Assembly: GCA_040755755.1 (NCBI GenBank)
Contig: JBFLZW010000049.1
Coordinates: forward strand, 67,007 to 131,006
DNA from: a bacterium
GTDB lineage: Bacteria; SZUA-182; DTGQ01
Length of the DNA: 64,000 nucleotides
Direction of reading: 5' to 3'
A program made the translations under genes and the position numbers. Shown in pieces: positions 28,401 to 36,841 of the stretch. Positions within the stretch are counted from its first letter, which is position 1; every line of letters starts with the position of its first letter. The notes below the pieces were generated by a model that was not told the DNA's origin, searched no databases, and worked only from the letters and a program-made list of their open reading frames with translations.

Positions 28401-30411
28401 CTTCAACCGCTTGCAGCCATCTACCACCTATCAGATCAAGGTTACGGATGTCTATATAGATCCGTGCTATTCATACTATGACAATGGTACGCAGTATTCC
28501 GCTGATAACCTGCCGCCACTCGAATGGAATATCCCCTATACCTATACCTTTACCACGGAGCCGTCCAGGATCAGAGTGGAAGTGGACAACAGGGCTGGAA
28601 TACTGACCTTCTTTGCCGATTCGGATTACTTCAAGATTTCGGACCTGGAGGATCCGAGTATCATATTACTCCAGCCGGATCTGCGCACAGGCGGTCAGTG
28701 GGAAGTTTTCACCGATCAGCCCGATTCAGGCTATGCCAATAAGGCGGTACTGCATTACCGTCCGGTTCAGTATGCCCTGATCAAGATTCAGGCTCTGAAG
28801 GCTCTGGACCGCTGGACTCCGGAGACCACCGGAGAGGGAACGGAAACGGTGACTGTCTGGAACCTGGCTGGCACGTATGCCAATACTCCCGGCAAATGGG
28901 TCTTCCCCGTCAGCCCGGATATTACCCTTCCCAAGCTGGAAAGAGTCGAGCCGGTAAATGAACATCCTGGATATATCCGGCTGTTCTTCAATGTAGATAT
29001 GGATTCTGAAACTGCGATGGATATCAGCCATTACCGGATTACCTGGGTGGGTGAGGGCGATGTGACCTCGGAACTGGAAGTTCTCAAGGTTCTGGATTAT
29101 CAATGCCTGGAAAGCAACAACTGGGATCCCAATAAGTGCGATCCTGCCTCCGGACCGCCCGTCATGTGCAGTGAGGGGCAGATAGTGCTGAAGACCGCCG
29201 GGCAGGACTTTGTTGAGTATACCCTGCAGGTGACCGGAGTGAAGAAGTATACCCGCAATTATGAGATTCTGCCGGAAAATGGAATTGCCACGTTCCCCGG
29301 AAAGCCGGATACCGGTCAGGTAGTGGATGCCTGTGCTCTTGAAACCGTCCACGACATCCGCAATACCAATATCAATGGCTGGGACTGGTATAACTGGATG
29401 GTACGGGCCAAAAAGTTCGCCATCCGGTTCAATAAATCTATGAATCCGGACGCGACCCGGATAGGGGAAGAGATAACGATCACTCCCCGCTATTCGACGG
29501 GGAGCGTCCCCAACTGGATTGAACAGGACTGGTATGATAGCGATACCATCACGGTGATTACCCATTACTATGAGGGGATTTCCTCCAACAATCCTCCTGC
29601 TGAGTTTGATATTACGGTAACTGAAAACTGCAAGAATGCCGATGGACACCCTCTGACCAATACCCCTGTCTCTTTCGATAGGAATGCCCCTGATCCGGAT
29701 ATGGTCAATCCAATCGTATCGCTTGCCCTTGACAGCACAACTGATCCGGCTAACCCTGTGGCCAGGGTCATGGTTGACTATTCTTCTCAACCCGGCGTCC
29801 CTGAAGAGCTGGCAAGTTTAGCGGGAAACTACCGGCTGGTTGATCCCGACCTGGTCACTGCTCCTGAGGGAGAACCCAATGGAGCTTTGGATTGCGCGGG
29901 GAACCTGGTAACCGTAGACTTTGTGGACACCACTAACTGGCCAAACTGCACCCTTACTCTCAGCAAGCCTCCGGCCAAGCCGAACGTGATCTTGGTCTAT
30001 TCGGGAATTCCCAAACCCTCGGTGCCAGCATGGTTCCCGATAGAAGCGCTGAAGGATGTAGGATATTCGCGGACTTCGTATCTACCTCCTGACTGTAATC
30101 CCCAGCCTGCCGACAATCCTCCGACAGTCTCGATATCATCGCCATCGGATCTTCAACCCTATAGCCCTGCTGATATCATCACGTTTGCAGCTATCGTTTT
30201 CGATCCCGATCCTCAAGATGCATCTTTCCCTCCAGAGAGGATTGTCTGGACAGATATGAGTGAGCCGATTGGAACAGGAATGTCCTTTGACACTACCTTG
30301 CAGGAAGGAACTCATCCAATAACCGTAACGGTAACGGACAGTACAGGTAATGTGGAAAGTGCAAGTGTGACCATCACGGTCCAGAGTTCCAATCCACCAC
30401 CAACCCCCTAA
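25459..30411 (+). CDS. Giant lipoprotein with Big_5-like Ig domains
   Basis: The 1650-residue product has a lipoprotein leader ending at Cys22 (LGLGC). Two carboxypeptidase-regulatory-like domains (residues about 45-210) follow, then at least five SbsA/Big_5-like Ig domains, recognisable by recurring VxPxxGxxxVxLDSDVSLYF-like and FNKSMNPDA-type segments. A C-terminal PKD-like domain ends in a Pro-rich tail. Acidic, Tyr- and Cys-rich inserts occur, for example near residue 570. AAAGGAGA precedes the start. It is likely an exposed cell-surface protein made with the upstream lipoprotein; no catalytic domain is seen. Confidence 0.8.
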   Translation: MRTWKKSWMFLLPLIFLLGLGCSPKSDQPQSTGDARQPQEERVLLSGKVTTNGGLKEGVSITATSIDYTPAALESGASGPYTTQTDREGQYSMLLPAGTYNVMASGEGLQRSLRSKVRLLDGTTTLDFVLTATGDLTGRITYHTSPQEGIVAFLYGTQFMAVTDQSGNFTIRGIPIGTYQLGIIVPDDSEGGGPFPLAGLVSIDAGSTRNMGTIEGTDIEQFASVDYVSPDKLEASHDPDHPILINRHELFSQCEYRHEGLMVKFNREMDAHSVEGAIQIDVPETFAARNIHWVYEWGYYQYEREQYHDYYNGSSYPGPIELRFHPSPCHLTITPRDENDKPAFLKMPVGKYVVRIAQAAKDKYGNTLYRPYTYSFEIQEMIRWAVNGRFLPDGAAGIDAAGGIMARFSNLIDHDSVNLSTDLTISPELTGKEVSWYKDGILVRGQFAEGTEYTIGLGSESAPVRTIYGDPVIDPADPGAQTLNIRFTTAAPKVAAMMPRHDSQGYGIHEPVTLVFNTITDRDSVEKHIHVYNDTDGTEIPAWQGDNSPSPAFRLDWVEPEVEGETDWYNYNYDSCCSDYEGCEDCKQDQENSQSACPRGVGDHLIILFPRQYDHVYRVEVDGDALSSRGSNIAAFSGSFRTRIPRLVEQSIGDGETLHDWGMENIWLRYNTGIDISGADIVLTTADGETIPRQIKTWNNNELQIIPQRLPQNTSFTLTLQNIKADDGTAIPDKILQFSTPNLTMVDSEPCNGQINYLLEPDGSNFFVTIRFSGSLTEDMKQAIENSTEIIGRYYGPDVDPASVPQNYPLPMFVWCTWKFGWSQLRIAFTMDPCANYRVHWNTDPATNAILYDDDLNPETAAVPFLRPNQDIVFTTACPADGPMLPKLLYRTDPPEGSTEVSLDSDVSLYFALPNLGPAWWNNSGKVSLEVWAGGNRLADSDFTVTSVFWIYDCPNGHSDSMGNWICDGSSSQPGSRITFSFNRLQPSTTYQIKVTDVYIDPCYSYYDNGTQYSADNLPPLEWNIPYTYTFTTEPSRIRVEVDNRAGILTFFADSDYFKISDLEDPSIILLQPDLRTGGQWEVFTDQPDSGYANKAVLHYRPVQYALIKIQALKALDRWTPETTGEGTETVTVWNLAGTYANTPGKWVFPVSPDITLPKLERVEPVNEHPGYIRLFFNVDMDSETAMDISHYRITWVGEGDVTSELEVLKVLDYQCLESNNWDPNKCDPASGPPVMCSEGQIVLKTAGQDFVEYTLQVTGVKKYTRNYEILPENGIATFPGKPDTGQVVDACALETVHDIRNTNINGWDWYNWMVRAKKFAIRFNKSMNPDATRIGEEITITPRYSTGSVPNWIEQDWYDSDTITVITHYYEGISSNNPPAEFDITVTENCKNADGHPLTNTPVSFDRNAPDPDMVNPIVSLALDSTTDPANPVARVMVDYSSQPGVPEELASLAGNYRLVDPDLVTAPEGEPNGALDCAGNLVTVDFVDTTNWPNCTLTLSKPPAKPNVILVYSGIPKPSVPAWFPIEALKDVGYSRTSYLPPDCNPQPADNPPTVSISSPSDLQPYSPADIITFAAIVFDPDPQDASFPPERIVWTDMSEPIGTGMSFDTTLQEGTHPITVTVTDSTGNVESASVTITVQSSNPPPTP

Positions 30412-30419
30412 CCGTCCCA

Positions 30420-30445
30420 GTAAGGAGCCGGTGGCGGCTCCTTAC
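30420..30445 (+). terminator. Terminator after the giant lipoprotein genes
   Basis: A perfect 10-bp stem (GTAAGGAGCC/GGCTCCTTAC) with a six-base loop begins 8 bp after the stop codon. The following T-run is weak (TATACTATT). Confidence 0.75.
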
Positions 30446-30493
30446 TATACTATTGGCCGGAGGTGGATCAATTTTAAACTGATTCGTTATGTA

Positions 30494-30527
30494 GTCCGGA
30501 AAGAGGGGACAACCCCTCTTTCCGGAC
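30494..30527. repeat. Perfect 15-bp stem hairpin
   Basis: GTCCGGAAAGAGGGG and its exact complement flank ACAA. It lies 48 bp beyond the first terminator; no T-run follows. Confidence 0.65.
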
Positions 30528-30710
30528 GTATCATTGATGAATCGGGATGAACAATCATGAAGCTCTTCTTGCCTGACAAATTAAAAACCCCGGCGATATC
30601 TCAAATAATTGACAGATACCATGCTTCATGGTAATTATGGGATCATGATTGGGGGGAATAGCACTTATAGAATGAACCATGTGGTTAACCCTGGGAGGGA
30701 TAAGGACCGT

Positions 30711-30833
30711 AGCGGTAGCTACTTTGGAGTGCGGACGCAAGAGGCCGCTTTCCTGGCACACCGCATACCCCGGCATGCCGCACGCCAAGGAAAGCGGTGT
30801 CGTGCCACCGCAGTCCAAAGCGGCTACCGCCGC
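30711..30833. repeat. GC-rich palindromic dispersed element
   Basis: Arms 30711-30753 and 30789-30833 are imperfect inverted copies around a 35-bp spacer. The right arm matches 17081-17124 (inverted) with a single mismatch in 44 bases, and more loosely 13715-13760. Confidence 0.7.
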
Positions 30834-30943
30834 AGTTGCAGTTGATATTAACTTGACAATGTTACATTACTCATTGACTGTTTAAAATTATGATCTTACC
30901 CTTGAGGAAGAGAGTAGCGATTTTCTCCCTTACCCTCTTTGAG

Positions 30944-31155
30944 GGCAGCTTTTCTCCCTCGCCCCTCTGGGGAGAGGGCCGGGGTGAGGGGCTATTTTGG
31001 TTAGTAGCATAAAGTTAATACCACTGACTTTGAGGTGAGGAGCCCCCGATGGGCTCCCTGTATGACAGATGAGGGACCAGAATGGTTGCCGTATCAGACA
31101 CCCCCTCACCCTAACCCTCTCCCCCTCAAAGGGGGCGAGGGAGAAAAGCTGCCCC
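30944..31155. repeat. Long inverted repeat pair
   Basis: The left arm (30944-30991) and the inverted right arm (31101-31155) share GGCAGCTTTTCTCCCTCGCC and the G-rich GGGGAGAGGG...GGGTGAGGGG core. The same core occurs at 16981. Confidence 0.7.
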
Positions 31156-31187
31156 GGAGTAAGGAGAAAGAAAAGGAAGGGGTATCC

Positions 31188-31337
31188 TTGAACCAATACA
31201 TCCTATTTTTTCTCAGCCGGGCTGTTACTGAAGAAGACATTGAAGGCCAGCGTGCTCAATTCGAGGCCATGCGTACACGATATCCGGTCAAGGATGCAGA
31301 AGAAGCCCTCCAGAATCTCCTGAAGCAGAGGGATTAA
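31188..31337 (+). CDS. Small 49-residue hypothetical protein
   Basis: A TTG at 31188, preceded by AAGGAAGGGG, opens a frame for 49 residues with SRAVTEEDIEGQRAQFEAMR and a charged C-terminus. The frame is open further upstream but there only reads through a repeat. It ends 15 bp before the FlgO-like lipoprotein gene, so it could be cotranscribed. I do not recognise it. Confidence 0.4.
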   Translation: MNQYILFFLSRAVTEEDIEGQRAQFEAMRTRYPVKDAEEALQNLLKQRD

Positions 31338-31352
31338 CAAGAGAGAAAACCG

Positions 31353-32006
31353 ATGCGGCGATTAAAATCATGCTTCTTTTTCCTAACGGCCCTCTCCCTC
31401 GTCCTCTTCCTCTTGCCGGGGTGCTCTTCCCTTCCCACTACCATACCCACCATGGCCCGGCCTTTCCCGGATGCTCATGGCTCCGCGCTTCTGGATACGC
31501 TGGTGCATGACATCACCAGCGAGCTTTCAACCGTCTCTCCGGAGGAATTCTCTCCTGACAAACGGCTCCTGATCGCCACGTTTGTGGATTTGAACGACCT
31601 GCGGAAGACTTCGGCCTTTGGCCGCCTTCTTTCGGAGCGGCTGATGACTTCCATGGGTGATCTTGGCTTTACGGTCATCGAGATCCGGAGGGGGGGCAGT
31701 GTCTATGTAATCGACAATGAAGGTGAAATGGTTTTAACCAGGAATGTCAGGGAGATTCCTGACACTATTCATGCCGGAGCAGTCATCTACGGGACCTATC
31801 TGGTATCGGAGCGGGAAGTTTTGGTAACTGCCAGAATCGCCCGGTCTTCGGACTTTCGGATCTTGAAGAGCTGGAACGGAAGGGTTTCCAGGACTGCCTT
31901 TATCGCCGGGCTCCTTGAAGATGACAACCGGCAGCCCGATGGGACTGATGGGCCTGGTGAGATAGATGATGAGATAGAGGTATATGAGCATCTACCGGCA
32001 GAATAG
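31353..32006 (+). CDS. FlgO-like lipoprotein
   Basis: The 217-residue protein has a lipoprotein leader ending at Cys24 (LLPGC). Its body matches the FlgO domain pattern: LIATFVDLNDLRKTSAFGRL, then GLL-type helices, then GAVIYGTYLVSEREVLVTAR. In vibrios FlgO-type lipoproteins belong to the outer-membrane flagellar base, but related domains occur widely outside flagella, and no flagellar gene is seen here. A similar broken lipoprotein gene follows. Confidence 0.75.
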   Translation: MRRLKSCFFFLTALSLVLFLLPGCSSLPTTIPTMARPFPDAHGSALLDTLVHDITSELSTVSPEEFSPDKRLLIATFVDLNDLRKTSAFGRLLSERLMTSMGDLGFTVIEIRRGGSVYVIDNEGEMVLTRNVREIPDTIHAGAVIYGTYLVSEREVLVTARIARSSDFRILKSWNGRVSRTAFIAGLLEDDNRQPDGTDGPGEIDDEIEVYEHLPAE

Positions 32007-32037
32007 CTTTTCTTTGAAGGGGGGTGTGCTCTGAGGG

Positions 32038-32640
32038 ATGGGGAAAAAGGGTCTGGCTCTTCTGGCTGTCGTCAATTTCTGGCTTGTTGTATCAGGATGC
32101 TTCGCTCTGCGCAGGGAGGCGGGCGGAGGAAGGGGCTTTCGATCGAATATCAATCTCATTGTCGCTCCCCGCAAGTCTTCCAGCCGGGGGGTGAAGGCTG
32201 CATTGGCTTTCTCCGCACCCATGCCGTATCCTTCTGCGGTCCTTGCTTCGGAATGCATGGCCATCTTCCAGAGGGCTTTTGTGGAGCAGAGAGTGTTCAA
32301 GGTCATCACGCGGTTTTCCGCTCAGGGCGAGCCGGTGGAAGCTCTCATGGAGCTGGCCAGAGAAAAGGGGTTCGATTTTCTGGTGCAGGGAACGGTGACG
32401 GATTTTTTTTTGCCCAGGGGGCCGAGACATCCCGGGTTGCGGTTTCCCTCAAAGTCTACAACCTGAAAACCCGGGCCACCATCTGGTATCTTGACTGCCT
32501 GGCCAGGGGTTCCGGGCGTGAGGAGATGGATTGGATATTCTGGAAAAGTCCGGCCCACGAGCCGCCACCTCCTGATGCCTTATTGGCCATGCTGGCCCGG
32601 GATGTAGCCAGACTTATGGCCACACGAGGAAGGGACGGAA
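32038..32640 (+). pseudogene. Lipoprotein gene broken by a one-base loss in a T9 run
   Basis: The first frame gives a leader with Cys21 (VVSGC) and a domain ending LVQGTVTDFFLP. At 32403-32411 there is a run of nine T. Continuing as if it had ten gives TDFFFAQGAETSRVAV and then SLKVYNLKTRATIWYLD, the expected continuation of a secreted beta-rich lipoprotein domain, up to about residue 200. Without the extra T the frame stops at 32466. The shifted frame stays open into the opposing gene, so the true 3' end is uncertain. It is either a sequence error, a phase-variable tract or a true pseudogene. Confidence 0.6.
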
Positions 32641-35600
32641 AGAAGAAGCTGCGGAAATGGTCGAGAGCTGAGCAGCAAAGACCGGATAAAGCAAAATCCC
32701 TCCCCTACCTTCTCCTTCTCTTTCACCTGCTGGATATCGCTTGTCCTGGTGACGGTAATGGCCGAGTAGCCGGTCGGGGTGCCGCTCTCGTTGGCCAGCC
32801 TGAAAACAAAGCGGTTTTCTCCTTCCCGGAGGCTGCTTTGATACCCGACCGTGGACTGGCCGCTATACGATGGCAAAAGGGCATTATTGATGGTCAGGGT
32901 CGATCCGCGGGCAGGCTGATCCATCTGCAGAACAATGTGGATGGTATCTTCCGTGGTGGTATAGGTAGTGCTGTCGGCGACAGGCTCGACAATGCGCATG
33001 ATCCCGGTGTAAATGGCCAGCAGGCCGTCGCGGTCAATTTCCTGCCCGGATTCGTCAACCGCCTGATATTCGATCGGGTTCTCTCCCAGGCTCAATTCAA
33101 CCGAATCGGTCCAGGGAAGGTTGACAAGACCGGAAGAAGGATGATCGCCGGACTGAAAAGGGATTTCGGTTCTATTTCGGTAAATCCTTCGGGTGGTAAA
33201 GGGGGTTTCTCCTTCAACCATGAGGGCAGGTGTCTGGAGAATCAGGACCTTTTCAACCGGGTTGTCGATCCGGAACCTGGCCAGCGATGGATCGACCAGG
33301 TATACCTTCAGAAAGTCCAGGCCGATCAGCTCACCCGAAGCATCATAGGCCATGATGTAAAAGTCGTTTTCCCATCCCGCCAGATCGACCTCCTGCTCCC
33401 AGACAGGGCTGCCTGCTGTATAGCCAGTCAGGCTCCGGCCATTGATCTTCACTGCCGAGGGCTGCGGTTCTTCCGGGGTCGGGAGAACGGTTCCGCTTAA
33501 CAGGAGTTTTTTTTTCCCGTAACATAATCCTCTTCGACCGTAGGCCGGGTGATTTCCAGAACACCTGAATTGGTAATAATGATTTCATCCCTGCCCAGGA
33601 TGTCGTTGTTGAGGTCATAGGCCAGAACGGTAAAGGTCGTTTTCCCCAGCGGCAGGGAGGCATTATACGACCAGACCGTGGTATTGGCCTGATAACCGGA
33701 AAGCACCTGGTCGTTGACCAGTATCTCGGTGGTGTCGGGTGAGGTCTTTCCTCCGAGGAGAACCTGCTTTCTTTTGGTCTGATAGGTGGGGGCATCGGTG
33801 GGCTGGGTAATGAACAGATCGCCAAAGCTCTGGCTGAACAATATGGTTATGGAATCGGTCCCGATTTCTTCACCCTGGGCATTATAGGCCGCAACCACAA
33901 TCTGGTTTTCCCCTGTTTCCAGAGAGATGGTGGTGGACCAGTTGTCACTTCCGGCCTGATATCCGGAAATGGTCTTTCCGTTGACACGGATCTGGCTGGT
34001 GCTGGAAGGAGTATCGCCGCCAAGGCTGAGTTGCTGATTCTCGGCGGTATATTGGCCGCTTTCGGTCGGCACTTTGATTATCAGAGTCTTATCCACGAAT
34101 CCCGGCTGATAATTGATCGTGATGCCGGTTTCGCCAAGGAGGTTCCCAGCGATATCAAAGGCTTTGAAGGTAAAGTTGTTATCTCCCATAGCCAGCGTCA
34201 GGGAGGAAGTACTCCAGGAGACGGAGCCGGGAACATACCCGGCCAGGGGTATGCTGTTCATGGTCAAGGAGCTGGTCGATGAAGGGGCCTGCCCGCCGAT
34301 AGATATTGTGGACTGGCCGGTCTGGTAATAACCGCTCGATGCAGGATTGATAATAGTGAGAGATCCCTCTCCCCCTCCTCCCTGGGTGGAGAGAATGGAC
34401 AGGGAATCTGTCCCGACCACTTTTCCGGAGCCATCTTTGGCCGTAAAAGAAAAAAAATTGATTCCCTGGTGAAGACTGGCCGATGTCTCCCAACTGGTCT
34501 GGCCGCCTGAATAACCGCCAATCCTCACTCCATTGCTTTCGATAGTCGCTGTTTCAGGGGCCGTCAGCCCTCCTATGGTCAAATAAGCGGCCTGGGTCTC
34601 ATAAGTGTCTGCATCCGCAGGATTGGTGATTTTAAACTTACCGGCAGAAGTTACCACGATCTTAATGCTCGATTGGCCAATACTCTTGCCGTCCTTATCG
34701 AGAGCCGAAGCATTGACGATGTTTTCTCCTATCTTCAAAGAAATGCCCGTGTACCAGCTCAGATCTGCGGGCGTGTAAGCGGAAACGGGCTTTCCCTGAA
34801 CCGTCACCGAACCGGTATTCTGTGGCGTGATGCCGGAAACGGTGATCGAGGAGCGGGAGGTATACCAGGTTCCCTCATCGGGGGTGATGGGAGAAATGAA
34901 GGTAAATTGGATTTGTCCTTTAGTCAGGGTAATGTTTTTAACCAGCGCATCCCCCGGAGAGAAGACGACGTTTTTCTCGAGGTATGAATTGTAATTTCCT
35001 TTTACGGCCACCAGGGTATAGGTTCCTTCTATGACACCGGGCAGAGAGTAATTTCCTGAAGAGTCGGTCAGTGTCTGAAAAAAAATTTCGGGCTGGAGTC
35101 TGGAAACCAGACCCACGAGAGCGCTGGGCAGCCCCCCCTTCCCGGATTCGGATACGGTACCGGAGAGGGAAGCGAGGGACATCGTCGAATCCGAGACAGG
35201 AATAAAAAGGCTGTTGGCCGCAGTACCGATATTGACGCCCTGGGAGGAGGTTGAAGAGGCATGCTGATAGACCATGGTGCCGGGCAAAGAGGCGGGTTTC
35301 CTCAGCACGGTAAAGGTGGCGGTGAAAAGCTCGCTGCCGTGAGGGATCACCCGGTCATTGAAGCCGATTACCATTACCCTCAGCTTGTTGTCCCGGATCA
35401 GGTTCGAATACAGTGTTTTTTTGTTCTGCATGTCCGACGAGACTTTCACATCCCGGTCAGGAGAAATGGAGAGGATTTCCTTATCGAACAAAATGTCGGT
35501 CATAATACCGCCAATAAGCTCGTTATCCATATCGATGAGCATGAACCGTAAACGGACCCCGTCTCCGGGGCTGATTGACCGGCTCCCGGTGTTGACCGGC

Positions 35601-35710
35601 TCCATGCTCATCTTTATGGCCACGGCTGCATGGGTGGAAGAAATTCCCACGGAAAGCAGAAAAATCAGTGAAAGAAGGAAATATAAGAGGGGGATATCCC
35701 CTTGTTTCAT
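32580..35710 (-). pseudogene. Secreted cohesin-like protein with eight Ig-like repeats, split by a one-base loss
   Basis: The N-terminal part (35710-33497, 737 residues) has a signal peptide, a cohesin-like domain (residues about 30-170, RLRFMLIDMDNELIGGIMTD), a carboxypeptidase-regulatory domain (about 180-255) and then repeats of about 90 residues. Each repeat has an I..P start, Y.T, a G-rich strand, ...GY..G...W, and G.N......A.D..G. At 33507-33515 a run of nine T (A on this strand) stops repeat 6 at VTGKKNSC. One more A would give VTGKKKLLLSG and join it to the downstream frame (33452-32580), which completes repeats 6-8. The repeats end near 32745; the last 54 residues look unstructured and overlap the opposing gene. 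It is probably a cell-surface scaffold. Confidence 0.75.
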
Positions 35711-35910
35711 GCGTCAATTCTCCTCTTGATCTGCAAATCTTCCCGGATTTCACCTCATCATTCCTTATCGGTTACTGCTCCCTTGCGACATCGGATGTTT
35801 CTGCCGGGAAGGAAGTTCTCCTGGCTCCTGCCCCCTGGATCCGAAGGATCAGGAAAAGAAAGTCGATAGAGAAGGTAATAAACCAGAAGGAGTGTTTGCC
35901 CACCGTGCTC

Positions 35911-36375
35911 ATGGAATTGAAGGAAATCGGCGTAGTAATCTCGGAGATTAAAAGATTTACCCAGGTGCGTCATCTGCAGCGGAACGGATGGACCGCGGAT
36001 ACCTGCCAGATCAAGCTGAAATCACACTATAAACGAGGTCTGGGCGGATTGGAGGGATTCTCGCGGGTGATCATTCTGTATTGGATCAGCCAGCACAGGC
36101 TGTGGAAAATGCCCAAGGACAATCCCAAGCCCAAGCGAGTTAAAATCTTTGCCACCCGCATTCCGGTCCGGCCCAATCCTATCGGCCTGTCGGTGGTTGA
36201 GCTGCTCGATTTTTCTCCTGAAGATGGCACCCTGACCGTCAAAGGACTGGATGCCATTGACGGCACGCCAATTCTGGATATCAAACCTTACCTTCCCCAT
36301 TTCGACAGTTATCCTGAAGCCACCGTGCCGGAGTGGATCGCCAGGTATCTGAGAGATGATTTCTCCGGAGAGTAA
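35911..36375 (+). CDS. TrmO-like tRNA methyltransferase (UPF0066)
   Basis: The domain of about 155 residues matches the TrmO/TsaA-like fold, which methylates t6A37 in tRNA. GLEGFSRVIILYW, ATRIPVRPNPIGLSVVELL and DAIDGTPILDIKPY are the family signatures. I start it at ATG 35911 (MELKEIGVV); a GTG at 35905, 12 bases after AAGGAG, is an alternative. The frame is open upstream to 35668, but those codons overlap the divergent cohesin-like gene and look non-coding. Confidence 0.85.
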   Translation: MELKEIGVVISEIKRFTQVRHLQRNGWTADTCQIKLKSHYKRGLGGLEGFSRVIILYWISQHRLWKMPKDNPKPKRVKIFATRIPVRPNPIGLSVVELLDFSPEDGTLTVKGLDAIDGTPILDIKPYLPHFDSYPEATVPEWIARYLRDDFSGE

Positions 36376-36465
36376 CTGTGCAGGCTCTAAGTACATCAAT
36401 TATTTTTGACTTCTATCCGAAAAGTAAGATATACTGTAGATATGGTAGCCAAGAGAGAAGGTAAT

Positions 36466-36801
36466 ATGCCAGAGCAAAATGAACCGAAACCGGAGTACTT
36501 CGAAAAGTACCTGGAAATGAGATTCCAGCGTATCGATGAGGCCATTATGCATATCGACCAAAAGGTCGCGCATATTGACCAACGGGTAGAACATATTGAC
36601 CAACGGGTAGAGTATATCGACCAAAAAGTAGAGACAATCAAAGCTGATAACCAGACAACCCGCCGATGGGTAATCGGCACGGTAGTAGGGACGGGCCTTG
36701 TTGTGCTCTTTGGCATGGCTGCTATTTTCCTTTCCTTCGCCCAAATCCAAACATCATGGATGCAGCAGGTAATTTCTTTCGGGCTCAAAGCGATAAAGTA
36801 A
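36466..36801 (+). CDS. Small membrane-anchored coiled-coil protein
   Basis: The 111-residue protein has a polar N-terminus, then four repeats of a seven-residue unit (HIDQRVE, HIDQKVA and similar), then one transmembrane helix near residues 68-90. The heptads predict a trimeric or dimeric coiled coil. The DNA shows matching 21-bp tandem units at about 36549-36632. AGAAGG lies before ATG 36466, and an upstream ATG at 36406 is less likely. Function is unknown; it resembles the DUF1640-like or phage XhlA-like architecture. Confidence 0.65.
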   Translation: MPEQNEPKPEYFEKYLEMRFQRIDEAIMHIDQKVAHIDQRVEHIDQRVEYIDQKVETIKADNQTTRRWVIGTVVGTGLVVLFGMAAIFLSFAQIQTSWMQQVISFGLKAIK

Positions 36802-36841
36802 CCCGCCGTTTCAACTATAAGCATAGCATTGGTGCATATAT

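Larger units (their letters stand above)
30446..31187. other. Repeat-rich gene-free region
   Basis: No gene is supported before the small frame at 31188. The region holds, in order, a perfect hairpin, a large imperfect palindrome (30711-30833), the 46-bp unit (30848-30893), and an inverted pair (30944-30991 and 31101-31155) containing the GGGGAGAGGG unit. Each unit has a relative at 11.0, 13.7 or 17.0 kb. Confidence 0.65.

Noticed and set aside
30555-30885. Short open frames across the GC palindrome
   Set aside because: They come from the palindromic repeat in both directions and have no ribosome-binding sites.
31353-32006. FlgO-like gene as a sign of a flagellar locus
   Set aside because: No flagellar structural or export gene is present in the window; the domain occurs outside flagella.
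32097-33500. 467-codon plus-strand frame across the convergent pair
   Set aside because: Only its first part fits a lipoprotein domain after frame correction; the remainder is antisense to Ig-like repeats and shows no protein features.
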